Shown here: in pieces, positions 7,915 through 16,692 of the stretch | Position numbering within the stretch: position 1 is the first letter of the stretch | Layout: each line of letters starts with the position of its first letter | NCBI GenBank assembly: GCA_009910795.1 | Contig: VMEE01000087.1 | Coordinates: forward strand, 1-64,000 | Direction of reading: 5' to 3' | Origin: Dehalobacter sp. CP | GTDB lineage: Bacteria; Bacillota_B; Desulfitobacteriia; Desulfitobacteriales; Syntrophobotulaceae | Length of the DNA: 64,000 bases | Notes under the pieces: model-generated | Seen by the model: the letters and a program-made list of their open reading frames with translations, nothing else | Databases searched by the model: none | Told to the model about the DNA's origin: nothing | Translations under genes and position numbers: made by a program

Positions 7915-9138
7915 TTACTTTACGTTAAAGCTTCTTTGAAAGGCCTGCTCCAGGATTTCCATCGCCTGGTCAATTTCGTCAAACGTGACTGTAAGCGGCG
8001 GCAGGAAACGCAAGGTCTTGCCGCCGACGCAGTTGATCAACAGTCCGTTCACACAGCAGTCACTCACAATCTCGGGTCCGTTTTCTTCGACAGGCAGCCC
8101 GACCATCAGCCCGAGCCCCCTGACCTTACCGGGTAAATGAAATTTCCCAGCAAGCTTCTGCAGCTTATCCTGGAAATAATGCCCCTTATTCTCGACCCCG
8201 GTCAGAAAATCTTCCCGGGTCATGATCTCCATCACTTTGCAGCCGACAGCCGAGACCAGATGGTTGCCTCCGAAAGTCGAAGCATGGTCTCCCGGCTGGA
8301 AAGAAGCCGCTGCGTTGTCTGTTGCGAGCATCGCGCCAATCGGCACACCATTGCCCAGAGCTTTGGCCAGCGTCAGGATATCCGGCTTTACGCCGGACCA
8401 CTCGTAGGCAAACAGTTTCCCGGTTCTGCCCAGCCCACACTGGACTTCGTCAAAGATCAGCAGCGCCCCATACTTGTCGCATAATTCTCTGGCTTTTTGC
8501 AGAAACTCACGTGAAACAGGGTGCACACCGCCTTCCCCTTGCACAGGTTCGATCATTACAGCCGCAGTCTCCTCATTGATGATGCCTTCCAGTTCACTGA
8601 AGTCATTCATCGTGGTATAGGAGAATCCCTCCGGCAGCGGCTCATATCCCTTCTGGTACTTGGCCTGGCCTGTGGCTGTTATCGTTGCCAGCGTCCTGCC
8701 ATGGAACGAATTCTTCAGGGATACGATCTGAATTTTTTCAGCCCCAAAATGTTCCTTGGCATACTTCCTCACCAGTTTGATGGCAGCTTCATTGGACTCC
8801 GCTCCGCTGTTGCAGAAGAATACTTTATCCGCAAACGAATTGTCCGTCAGCATTTTCGCGAGTTTGACCTGCCCAGGGATCCAGTACAGATTTGAGGTAT
8901 GCAGGATCTCTCCGGCCTGTTCGCGGATGGTCTCCACGATCTCCGGATTGGCATGCCCGAGTGAGGTTACAGCCAGACCTGCGACAAAGTCCAGGTATTG
9001 CTTGCCGTCACTGTCCCAGACCAGCGATCCGGATCCTTTGACTAAGGCCATTGGCAAACGGCCATACGTATTCATGACATTTTCTTTGCCCATCGCAATC
9101 ATTTGTTCCGTATTCAGCTTTATATTCATATCGACCAT
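7915..9138 (-). CDS. argD: acetylornithine aminotransferase
   Basis: A 407-residue class III aminotransferase that converts N-acetylglutamate semialdehyde to N-acetylornithine with glutamate as amino donor. Phosphate loop NSGAES (110-115), FHGRTLAT (145-152), Asp230 in FDEVQCGLGRTG and the PLP Lys259 in LAKALGNGVPIGAM are all present. It closes the argC-argJ-argB-argD operon, 41 bases after argB. The start is ambiguous between 9138 (AAAGG three bases before) and an ATG three codons later at 9129. It may also act on succinyl-diaminopimelate in lysine synthesis, as known for other ArgD proteins. Confidence 0.93.
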   Translation of the reverse strand: MVDMNIKLNTEQMIAMGKENVMNTYGRLPMALVKGSGSLVWDSDGKQYLDFVAGLAVTSLGHANPEIVETIREQAGEILHTSNLYWIPGQVKLAKMLTDNSFADKVFFCNSGAESNEAAIKLVRKYAKEHFGAEKIQIVSLKNSFHGRTLATITATGQAKYQKGYEPLPEGFSYTTMNDFSELEGIINEETAAVMIEPVQGEGGVHPVSREFLQKARELCDKYGALLIFDEVQCGLGRTGKLFAYEWSGVKPDILTLAKALGNGVPIGAMLATDNAAASFQPGDHASTFGGNHLVSAVGCKVMEIMTREDFLTGVENKGHYFQDKLQKLAGKFHLPGKVRGLGLMVGLPVEENGPEIVSDCCVNGLLINCVGGKTLRFLPPLTVTFDEIDQAMEILEQAFQRSFNVK

Positions 9139-9179
9139 CGACCTTTCTTATCTAATACAATTTATTGAATATTCTCCGT

Positions 9180-10082
9180 TTATTTAATCATCGTCCCGAT
9201 CCCGCCGTCAGTAAACAATTCCAGCAAAATCGCATGCGGCTGCCTGCCGTCCAGGATATGAACGGTACCTGTTCCCTGTTCCAGTGCATTTACTGCACAT
9301 TCTATCTTCGGTATCATTCCGCCTTTAAAGATCCCTTCTGTCATCATTGCCGGTACATCCTCCTTCGGGATAACGGAAATAAGAGACTCCGGATCATTGA
9401 TATCTCTCATAATTCCCTTAACATCGGTCAAAAGCAGGAATTTGTCGGCCTTTAAGCATCCGGCGATGGTTCCGGCAGCCGTATCGGCATTTACATTATA
9501 GCTTTCGCCATCATCTCCACCGGCCAGCGGTGAAATAACCGGAATATATCCCTGATCCAAAAGGCTGGTAATGATCCCCGGCGTAACCTTCTTGATCTCA
9601 CCGACATACCCGAGATCGATTTCCTTGACCAATCCTTGTTCATTGGCCAATTGCATCGGTTTCTTCTCGGCAACGAGCAGTTTAGCGTCCTGACCGTTCA
9701 GCCCTACCGCTTTTCCGCCAAAGCTGTTTAGCATGGAAACAATCTCCGTGTTCAGCTTTCCGACCAGAACCATCGCTGCAATTTCCATGGTCTCTTTATC
9801 CGTAACCCTTAAGCCCTGTACAAACGTGCTTTCTTTGCCGACACGCTTCAGCATCGTATTGATTTCCGGTCCTCCGCCGTGAACTATAACCGGACGGATA
9901 CCAACTGTATGCAGCAGCAGGATATCGAGCATGACTTTTTCTTTAAGCTCCTGATCAATCATGGCATGCCCGCCATATTTGATCACAACGGTAGACCCGG
10001 AGAACTTTTGAATATACGGCAAGGCTTCGATCAGAATATTGGCCTTATCCAGATTGCTGATCTTCGCACTGAAATCTTCCAT
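9180..10082 (-). CDS. argB: acetylglutamate kinase
   Basis: A 300-residue amino acid kinase that phosphorylates N-acetylglutamate. The glycine loops KYGGHAM (about 35-41) and VHGGGPEI (about 68-75), the substrate segment RVTDKET and the C-terminal LTDVKGI nucleotide region are seen. An extra N-terminal helix (about residues 1-25, before the first strand) is the feature that, in the hexameric kinases, accompanies feedback inhibition by arginine; that is consistent with a cyclic pathway using ArgJ. It lies 119 bases downstream of argJ in the same operon. Confidence 0.93.
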   Translation of the reverse strand: MEDFSAKISNLDKANILIEALPYIQKFSGSTVVIKYGGHAMIDQELKEKVMLDILLLHTVGIRPVIVHGGGPEINTMLKRVGKESTFVQGLRVTDKETMEIAAMVLVGKLNTEIVSMLNSFGGKAVGLNGQDAKLLVAEKKPMQLANEQGLVKEIDLGYVGEIKKVTPGIITSLLDQGYIPVISPLAGGDDGESYNVNADTAAGTIAGCLKADKFLLLTDVKGIMRDINDPESLISVIPKEDVPAMMTEGIFKGGMIPKIECAVNALEQGTGTVHILDGRQPHAILLELFTDGGIGTMIK

Positions 10083-10201
10083 TTTGATGCGCCTCCTTTA
10101 CTCCTCTTCATCAAGTGTCTCTAAAAAACTTAAGTGCTTTAACAGATAATCACCAGTAACTAACGTTTATATTCAATAATCACTCAATTACGCTGATATT
10201 A

Positions 10202-11449
10202 TTACGTCCGGTAATCAGCGTTGATGTCAATATACTTATGGGTAAGATCACAGCCCCAGGCCACGGCCTGTTCGTTTCCTTCACCCAGGAGGACATCGAC
10301 CTTGATGTCTGTATTCTTCAGCAAAACCGAAGCTTCCGTCTCGGAAAACGGCAAGCCCTGTCCATGTGCAGCGACCTGCAACCCGTTCAGGTAGATATCC
10401 GTTTTGTTCGGATCAAAGCTGGCTCCGGAGTATCCCGCTGCAGCCAGGATCCTTCCCCAGTTGGCATCTTCGCCGTATATGGCAGATTTAACCAAACTAG
10501 AGGAGCAGACACTGCGTGCGATCATTCTGGCGGCTTCCGACGATGCGGCCCCTGTGACTTTCACTTCCAAGAACTTGCTGGCCCCTTCGCCGTCTCTTGC
10601 AATCGCTTTGGCCATCGTACAACAGGCTTCCCGGACCATAGCAGAAAAGCTCTCCCATTCCTGACCTTCCGGCGCAACTCCCGATAATCCGTTGGCCAAG
10701 ATCACGACCATATCGTTCGTACTGGTGTCCCCATCCACGGTCACCATATTAAAGCTTTCATCCGTTGCCGCCTTCAGCAGCTCTTTCAGCTTATCCTGCG
10801 CAACCTGCGCATCCGTCGTGATAAAACAAAGCATCGTTCCCATATTCGGATGGATCATGCCCGAGCCTTTAGCCATGATGCCAAGTTTTATCGTTCCCTG
10901 GGTGCACTGCAGTTCCAAAGCAAGTTCTTTGCAAACCGTGTCTGTGGTCATAATAGCCAACGCCGCCTGGTGAGCGTATTCAGTTTTTTCACTTGCGGAG
11001 ACTTTTCCCTTAAGTGCCTGAACTTCCTTTGCTGCCAGCCTGATCCCTGGGATGACTTTAGCCAGCGGCAGTTCCTGCCCGATTACCCCTGTGGACGATA
11101 CTAGGATATCTTCCGGAGCAAAGGCGAGCTCTGCTGCGGTCACCTTGGCCATCTCCGAGGCAGCTTTTTCACCAATCTCGCCCATACAGGCATTGGCATT
11201 GCCGCTGTTGACGACAATAGCCTGCGCTTTGCCGTCTGCAAGATGTTTCTCGGTGAGTACCAGCGGATGAGCCTTCACGACATTGCGTGTGAACATCCCT
11301 GCCGCACTGGCCGGGATCTCAGATAAGATCAGCGCCAGATCGTATTTGTCTTTATATTTGATTCCTGCTTTGACACCGCTGGCATAAAATCCAAGCGGTG
11401 CAGAAATCCCGCCATTTATTTCTTTCCAAGGATCTAATTTATCCGTCAT
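10202..11449 (-). CDS. argJ: glutamate N-acetyltransferase / amino-acid acetyltransferase
   Basis: A 415-residue Ntn-type enzyme that moves acetyl from N-acetylornithine to glutamate, recycling the acetyl group; many forms also use acetyl-CoA. The precursor is expected to cleave itself before Thr205 in HPNMGTMLCF, the Thr becoming the nucleophile of the beta chain. Most homologues have Ala-Thr at the cut; here it is Gly-Thr. The conserved SSTGVIG (119-124) and VDGDTSTND segments are present. It sits second in the argCJBD operon, 65 bases after argC. No separate argA is visible, so ArgJ likely supplies the first step. Confidence 0.93.
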   Translation of the reverse strand: MTDKLDPWKEINGGISAPLGFYASGVKAGIKYKDKYDLALILSEIPASAAGMFTRNVVKAHPLVLTEKHLADGKAQAIVVNSGNANACMGEIGEKAASEMAKVTAAELAFAPEDILVSSTGVIGQELPLAKVIPGIRLAAKEVQALKGKVSASEKTEYAHQAALAIMTTDTVCKELALELQCTQGTIKLGIMAKGSGMIHPNMGTMLCFITTDAQVAQDKLKELLKAATDESFNMVTVDGDTSTNDMVVILANGLSGVAPEGQEWESFSAMVREACCTMAKAIARDGEGASKFLEVKVTGAASSEAARMIARSVCSSSLVKSAIYGEDANWGRILAAAGYSGASFDPNKTDIYLNGLQVAAHGQGLPFSETEASVLLKNTDIKVDVLLGEGNEQAVAWGCDLTHKYIDINADYRT

Positions 11450-11514
11450 TTTTATTCCTCCTTAGATCGTTTCTGTCTCTATATGGTTGCGGACAAAAAT
11501 GTCCCTTTGTCTCC

Positions 11515-12543
11515 CTATGGCCAGAGCGCAGTGGTTTGAAGCCCGGTCGCTTCCGGCAGATCAAACAGGATGTTCATATTCTGGATGGCCTGGCCGGATG
11601 CTCCTTTGACCAAATTGTCAATCACGGAAACCAGGACGACTCTGCCGGTCCGCTGGTCGTGTCTTAGCTGAAGGAATGCGTGGTTGCTCCCATACGTATA
11701 TTTCGTCTGGGGCCACTCTTTTTCCGGCATTACATGAATAAACGGTTCCTTCTCGTAAGCTTGCTGCCAGCAGTCCCACAGTTCCTGCTCCGTTATGCCG
11801 CTCTTGACACCGGCATAGATGGTAACCAATATGCCTCGGGTCATTGGTACGAGATGCGGGGTAAAACTAATCACGACTTTCGCAGCCGCCGCACCGCTTA
11901 GCTGCTGCTCAATCTCCGGCGTGTGGCGATGCACACCAACACCGTAAGCCTTGAAATTCTCATTCACTTCGGAATAATGAAGGTTCTGGACAATCCCGCG
12001 GCCTGCTCCTGAGACACCCGACTTGGCATCGATGATGATGCCGGTCGGATCAAGCAGCCCTGTCCGGAGTAGCGGCACCAGCGCTAGCTGGGATGCTGTG
12101 GGATAACAGCCCGGATTCGCCACAAGGGTTTTCCCCGCAATTTCATTTCTGTATAGTTCAGGCAGTCCATAGACAGCCTCTGGCAGCAAAGCTGGATCAG
12201 CATGCTTAACCTTATACCAATTTTCATATTCCTGGGCGTCTTTAAGTCTGAAATCGGCTCCAAGATCTACAATTTTTATGCCGCGTTCCATCAATTCCCT
12301 GGCTCTGGCCGCTGCTATGCCATGCGGCAGAGCCATAAACATTACGTCGATATCAGGTATCTCCTCTGTCTCCAGCACATTCTCCAGACTGTCCTGAAGA
12401 TAAGGGCAAATATCTGAAATACGCTTTCCCGCAGATGTAGAAGAGCCTAGATACGCCAGCGTGACCTCCGGATGGTTATTTAATAAACGAAGCAGTTCCT
12501 GCCCTGTATAGCCGGTTGCTCCAAGAATTCCAACTTTAATCAT
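11515..12543 (-). CDS. argC: N-acetyl-gamma-glutamyl-phosphate reductase
   Basis: A 342-residue NADPH-dependent reductase giving N-acetylglutamate semialdehyde. The N-terminal Rossmann motif GATGYTGQELLRL (8-20), the catalytic Cys146 in ANPGCYPT and the His in HRHTPEIEQ are present. It is the first gene of argCJBD, with AGGAGGG eight bases before ATG. The upstream region carries a near-consensus promoter covered by two ARG boxes, so repression by an ArgR/AhrC protein is very likely. Confidence 0.94.
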   Translation of the reverse strand: MIKVGILGATGYTGQELLRLLNNHPEVTLAYLGSSTSAGKRISDICPYLQDSLENVLETEEIPDIDVMFMALPHGIAAARARELMERGIKIVDLGADFRLKDAQEYENWYKVKHADPALLPEAVYGLPELYRNEIAGKTLVANPGCYPTASQLALVPLLRTGLLDPTGIIIDAKSGVSGAGRGIVQNLHYSEVNENFKAYGVGVHRHTPEIEQQLSGAAAAKVVISFTPHLVPMTRGILVTIYAGVKSGITEQELWDCWQQAYEKEPFIHVMPEKEWPQTKYTYGSNHAFLQLRHDQRTGRVVLVSVIDNLVKGASGQAIQNMNILFDLPEATGLQTTALWP

Positions 12544-12596
12544 CCCTATCCCTCCTGTAACGGTAATGCAGCATTTAGTTCATTTAATAATATATT

Positions 12597-12631
12597 TTAA
12601 TAATTATACACTTACGTGAATAATTATTCAA
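12597..12631 (-). promoter_or_regulatory. argC promoter with two tandem ARG boxes
   Basis: On the minus strand TTGAAT (12626-12631) and TATAAT (12603-12608) stand 17 bases apart. The perfect palindrome TGAATAATTATTCA (12617-12630) matches the ARG box core TGAAT-w4-ATTCA and covers the -35 box. A second, imperfect box TGTATAATTATTAA (12597-12610) covers the -10 box, centre to centre 20 bp away, about two helical turns. This is the classic layout for arginine-dependent repression by an ArgR hexamer. Confidence 0.85.
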
Positions 12632-12745
12632 TACCTAAGCCCTTAAATTTTTACTTTTTTCCAATACTTCTTTTAAATTATTCTGATCAATTTCTCTATC
12701 TATTCTCTCAGTTTATCTTACTATACATTCCGTCTTTTTCCAAAA

Positions 12746-12778
12746 AAAAATACTCTCCGTTATGCGAAAAGTATTTTT
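12746..12778 (-). terminator. terminator after the two-component operon
   Basis: AAAAATACT and AGTATTTTT form a nine-pair stem around a 15-base loop, with A and T runs on both sides, so it may work in both directions. It lies 66 bases past the response regulator stop. Confidence 0.6.
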
Positions 12779-12843
12779 CATGAGGCCTTACAACAGTATT
12801 TCGGCATCATCAATAACATTAATGAATATGCACCTTCGTCCGC

Positions 12844-13542
12844 CTAGACCCTGAACCGGTAGCCTGCTCCCCAGACCGTTTCTATATACTGCGGGTTGGA
12901 AGGGTCGCTTTCTATTTTATCACGCAGCCGGGCGATATGAACCGTGACCGTAGCAGAATCACCGAGTGCCTCAAGTCCCCAGACCTTTTCAAATAATTCG
13001 TCTCTGCCGAATACCCGGTTGGGATGCGCCGCCAGATATAAAAGCAGCTCAAATTCTTTCTGGGCGAGATTGGCTTCCTTGTCATGGATATAGACTCTGC
13101 GGGCTTCTTTCTCGATCCTGAGTCCACGGATCACAACAGCGTTGTTCCTTATCTGCTTTTCGCTGAATTTCTTCTTTAGTTTTTCATAATTCTGCAGATG
13201 CGCTTTGACCCTGGCGACGAGTTCACCCGGGCTGAAAGGTTTCGTGATATAATCATCCGCTCCGAGATTAAAGCCCTTGATTTTGTCGATTTCCTCTTTT
13301 TTAGCGGATACCAGAATCACAGGAACCTCTTTTTCATCTCTTAGACTGCGCAGAATCTCCAAGCCATCCAGACCCGGAAGCATGATATCAAGGATTAGGA
13401 GATCATAGCCGTTTTCCTGGAACTGCTTCAGACCGGCAGAACCATCCGTACAAATATTGGCTGCAAGACCTTCCACTTCCAGGTAATCTTGTTGCAGTTC
13501 CGCAATATTCAGATCGTCTTCAATAATCAGAATTTTTTTCAT
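12844..13542 (-). CDS. OmpR-family response regulator
   Basis: A 232-residue regulator: receiver domain (1-115) with Asp9/Asp10, phospho-acceptor Asp52, Ser79 and Lys101, then a winged-helix output domain (about 130-230) ending in TVHIARLRDKIE and VWGAGYRF. The start is ATG 13542, with GAGG six bases upstream (MKKILIIEDD). It is the last gene of the operon, 25 bases after the sensor kinase. The three 11-bp-spaced repeats upstream of the first gene of the operon (18021-18049) fit binding by such a regulator, suggesting autoregulation. Signal unknown; cell-envelope stress or peptide sensing is plausible from the ABC transporter neighbours. Confidence 0.92.
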   Translation of the reverse strand: MKKILIIEDDLNIAELQQDYLEVEGLAANICTDGSAGLKQFQENGYDLLILDIMLPGLDGLEILRSLRDEKEVPVILVSAKKEEIDKIKGFNLGADDYITKPFSPGELVARVKAHLQNYEKLKKKFSEKQIRNNAVVIRGLRIEKEARRVYIHDKEANLAQKEFELLLYLAAHPNRVFGRDELFEKVWGLEALGDSATVTVHIARLRDKIESDPSNPQYIETVWGAGYRFRV

Positions 13543-13567
13543 AACAGTCCTCGTTTTTGGATGGTTT

Positions 13568-15043
13568 TCATGTAGATTCAAGGTTGACGTGGTACTCGTC
13601 TTTTAGATAGGCCAGTGAAATCAGAATACTCATTCCTTCCTTGCCGTGGGGCATTGCCCAGATAATACCCTGATGCCCCTCAACGACCTGTTTGGCAATC
13701 GCAAGTCCGAGGCCGCTTCCCTCAATCCCTGTTCTGGCCTGATCGGAACGGTAAAACCGGTCAAAAATATACGGCAGATCCTTTTCACTGACTCCACACC
13801 CATTGTCCTGAAACTCCATAATAATACTGGAAGGCGTCTCCCTGAGCAGCACCCTTATTACCGCCTGATCTTTGTCCATATACTTGCGGGAGTTGTCCAG
13901 AATGTTCATTACAATTCTTTTCATTCGTTCCCGATCAAGAAGAACGCAGCGCTTTTGGGTCAGGTCACTGAACATTTCCATGTGTATTCCATTGTTTTCG
14001 AGCTCAGGTTCACTTTCCAGTAAGCAGCTTCTAATAAATTCCTGAACATCGGTCCTTTTAAAATTAAACGGAATCTGGTTTAGATCAAGTTTGGCGTAGA
14101 GCAGCAAATCATCAATCATCTTATCAACCTGCTCAGCCTTTACATAGATGGTTCTCAAATATTTCTCCGTTTTTTCCGGGGTATTTGCGACGCCATCCAA
14201 AATGCCTTCAACATAACCCTTAATCGAAGTAACGGGAGTCTTTAAATCATGGGATATGCTGGATATCAGCATTTTCCTGTTGTCTTCGTATTTCAGCTGG
14301 GTTTGGATCGATTCCTTGAGCTTAAGGCGCATAAGCTCAAGGTCCCGGCACAATGCTTCAATCTCTCGGTCACCTTCTTCGGCAATCTGGCAGTCCAGGT
14401 TGCCGGTTCGGATCTCATCTGCAGCATGCTGCAGATGATTCAGTGGCTGTAAAACCGTCCGCGAAAACTGATAGGAGATCAGGATATTCGTAACAATAAA
14501 AGAGCAAAGGAACGTCAGTCCGATCACAATGAGAAATTGAATCAGGCCGTTAGCTGCCTGATCCGGCGGAACGAGCAGCAGCACGGTCCCTCCCGCGGCA
14601 TCTGCGGGATCCTGATCAATAATTTGAATCGTAAAGGACTGACTGCTGATTACAATGGTTTCCTTGCCAGGCTTGTTTTGTCCTGCTTCCAGGGCCTTAG
14701 CCAGCTCAATTTTGCCAATCTCCGATGCATCCAGCGAGGTATAGATCATGCTATCATCCTTCAGGATGATCAGTTCGCCTCCGATTTCGGCTATTTTCTG
14801 ACGTAACAGCCGCTGAAATTTTTCATCAGCAATCGCGTCGGGGCTCTCCTGCTGGATCAGTCTTTCTGTATCCATCAGTATTGCTTCAATCTGAGAGGCC
14901 CGCTGGTAGCTTTCCCAGGAATATATATTGCCATATAGTTTGCTGTATATAAACAGATAAGCCATGGCGACCAGTGCTGTAATCAGCACCGGAATCACCA
15001 CAGTAGCTGTATTTGCTGCAATTAAGCGCCTCTTAAGATTCAT
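13568..15043 (-). CDS. membrane sensor histidine kinase
   Basis: A 491-residue kinase. Transmembrane helices at about 12-33 and 168-190 enclose an extracytoplasmic sensor domain of about 130 residues; a HAMP domain (190-245) leads to the dimerisation domain with phospho-acceptor His265 in SSISHDLKTPVTS, then the ATP-binding domain with N box (NILDNSRKY), G1 (DNGCGV), F box and G2 (GSGLGLAI). It phosphorylates the response regulator encoded next. The sensor domain is not recognised. It starts 54 bases after the permease gene, in the same transcript as the transporter. Confidence 0.92.
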   Translation of the reverse strand: MNLKRRLIAANTATVVIPVLITALVAMAYLFIYSKLYGNIYSWESYQRASQIEAILMDTERLIQQESPDAIADEKFQRLLRQKIAEIGGELIILKDDSMIYTSLDASEIGKIELAKALEAGQNKPGKETIVISSQSFTIQIIDQDPADAAGGTVLLLVPPDQAANGLIQFLIVIGLTFLCSFIVTNILISYQFSRTVLQPLNHLQHAADEIRTGNLDCQIAEEGDREIEALCRDLELMRLKLKESIQTQLKYEDNRKMLISSISHDLKTPVTSIKGYVEGILDGVANTPEKTEKYLRTIYVKAEQVDKMIDDLLLYAKLDLNQIPFNFKRTDVQEFIRSCLLESEPELENNGIHMEMFSDLTQKRCVLLDRERMKRIVMNILDNSRKYMDKDQAVIRVLLRETPSSIIMEFQDNGCGVSEKDLPYIFDRFYRSDQARTGIEGSGLGLAIAKQVVEGHQGIIWAMPHGKEGMSILISLAYLKDEYHVNLEST

Positions 15044-15096
15044 TGCCGGTCCTCTTATTCAGTCATTTAGCATCATTCTTAAGCAAATTCTGAAAT

Positions 15097-15849
15097 CTAG
15101 AACTCTTTTTTATCAAACAAATAAAACCCCACTGCAAAAAACATCAGTGCGTAGCCAAGCATCAGACAAAACTCCCGGCCAATCTTCGCCAGCGGCAAAG
15201 AATTGGCCAGCCACAAATTGTACCAGTCGAGCTGTGTGGTAATCAACAGGCTTGCGTACTCGGAAAAGAAAATACCAAAAGCCTTGATGGCCAGAAAAAC
15301 AATAATTGCAACAAAAAATATCGACGTGCCGCTCTTTAGAATATTGGCCAAAAACACAATCCCCAGGGACAATGTAAACAGCGGAAACAGGCTGATCACA
15401 TAAACGAGCACGGTTCTCGCTACAGCGGTAATCGTAGCGGAATTGGCATTGAACAGAAAACCGGCCAGCATGGAGAAGACCATTAAGATCATCAGGTTGG
15501 CCAGAATAAAGACCGCAATAGCCGTGACTTTAGCCGTATAGATTTTTAGCCTGCTGACCGGCCTGGTCAGCGTGACGCGCATCAGGTTATGGGAGAACTC
15601 CCCGGAAAAACAGTCAATGGCAACGAGCGCTGTAAACAGCGGCAGAATCGTATTGACAACGACCGACAAAACCAGTACGGAAAATTCCACGCTGCCGGTG
15701 CCTCTTACGCCAAAGCCTGTTCTGACACCAACGACGGCCAGCTGCCCCAGTACAATCACAACCAGCGAGATAATCAGCGCAACCAGGGCTTTTTTCTTTT
15801 TATACAGCTTTTCAATTTCATTGATCAAAGCAGCTTTATACGCGGCCAT
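15097..15849 (-). CDS. ABC-2 type transporter permease
   Basis: A 250-residue integral membrane protein with about six helices (first around 20-40), of the ABC-2 permease type found in bacteriocin/antibiotic export pairs. The correct start is ATG 15849 (MAAYKAALINEIEKLYKKKK), which overlaps the last 14 bases of the ATPase gene, with GAGGTGG seven bases upstream; the overlap indicates translational coupling. The cytoplasmic N-terminal helix before TM1 is typical of this family. With the ATPase it forms an exporter for an unknown, probably peptide or lipid, substrate. Confidence 0.85.
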   Translation of the reverse strand: MAAYKAALINEIEKLYKKKKALVALIISLVVIVLGQLAVVGVRTGFGVRGTGSVEFSVLVLSVVVNTILPLFTALVAIDCFSGEFSHNLMRVTLTRPVSRLKIYTAKVTAIAVFILANLMILMVFSMLAGFLFNANSATITAVARTVLVYVISLFPLFTLSLGIVFLANILKSGTSIFFVAIIVFLAIKAFGIFFSEYASLLITTQLDWYNLWLANSLPLAKIGREFCLMLGYALMFFAVGFYLFDKKEF

Positions 15850-16561
15850 TGCGTTCCACCTCACTGACAAAGTAATTCTCCAACGTGGCGTAATTTTGCA
15901 GAATCTTTTCCGTGCTGTCCACATTGAGCATCTTTCCGTTGACGATGACCCCGATCCTGCTGCAGGTAAGTTCAACATCATGGATCAGATGGCTTGAAAT
16001 AAAAAAGGTAGTTCCTTCCTGTTCAGCCATCTGCTTAATGAGATTACGGACATCAATCATCCCCTCGACATCAAGTCCGTTCAACGGCTCATCCAGGATC
16101 AAAACTTTGGGTCTGGCCAGAATAGCTGCAGCTAAGCCCAAGCGTTGCTTCATTCCTAGAGAGAACTTCCTGGGTTTTTCCTGTTTGTATTTGATCATAC
16201 CGGTAAGCTCCAGAACCTCATCAATTCTGTGGTCATCAACTCCCGGATAATACCGGGCACGCTGCCTTAAGTTTTCATAAGCGGTCAAGAACGGATAAGA
16301 GTCAGCAATTTCAATAATACAGCCAACTTCCGCCATGGCCTTCTCATATGATTCGGTAATACTATGCCCGAAAATCCTGACGTCACCGCGGTCCGGCCTG
16401 ATCAATCCGGTCATGACCTTCATTGCCGTTGTTTTCCCTGCACCGTTTGGCCCAAGAAAACCAAAAATATCCCCCTGATCAATTTCCAGATTGATATCGT
16501 CAATGCCCCGGCCGTTTTTATACAGTTTGGTCAGGCTGCATATTTCAATCACTTTTTCCAT
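15836..16561 (-). CDS. ABC transporter ATP-binding protein
   Basis: A 241-residue ATPase of the antibiotic/lantibiotic export class. Walker A GPNGAGKTT (37-45), signature FSLGMKQR, Walker B LILDEP and the switch His in SSH are all present. I place the start at ATG 16561 (MEKVIEICSL), behind GGGGG and seven bases. It is followed with overlap by its permease and preceded, after 131 bases containing a strong hairpin, by a secreted-protein gene. Confidence 0.92.
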   Translation of the reverse strand: MEKVIEICSLTKLYKNGRGIDDINLEIDQGDIFGFLGPNGAGKTTAMKVMTGLIRPDRGDVRIFGHSITESYEKAMAEVGCIIEIADSYPFLTAYENLRQRARYYPGVDDHRIDEVLELTGMIKYKQEKPRKFSLGMKQRLGLAAAILARPKVLILDEPLNGLDVEGMIDVRNLIKQMAEQEGTTFFISSHLIHDVELTCSRIGVIVNGKMLNVDSTEKILQNYATLENYFVSEVERNGRV

Positions 16562-16587
16562 ATAATTGCCCCCATTGCGCACTGCAA

Positions 16588-16616
16588 GGAGCCTGCCGGG
16601 ATTCCCCGGCAGCTCC
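16588..16616. repeat. strong GC hairpin between secreted-protein and ABC genes
   Basis: GGAGC and TGCCGGG pair with CCCGGCA and GCTCC around a four-base loop, with a single-base bulge. No U run follows on the minus strand, so it is more likely an RNA processing or stability element, or a partial terminator tuning downstream ABC expression. Confidence 0.5.
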
Positions 16617-16692
16617 AACTTATAGTAATTGTTATTTGTTATTTGTTTTGTTACTTGTTATTCGTTATCTATCCATCTAACATTGCGTCTGT

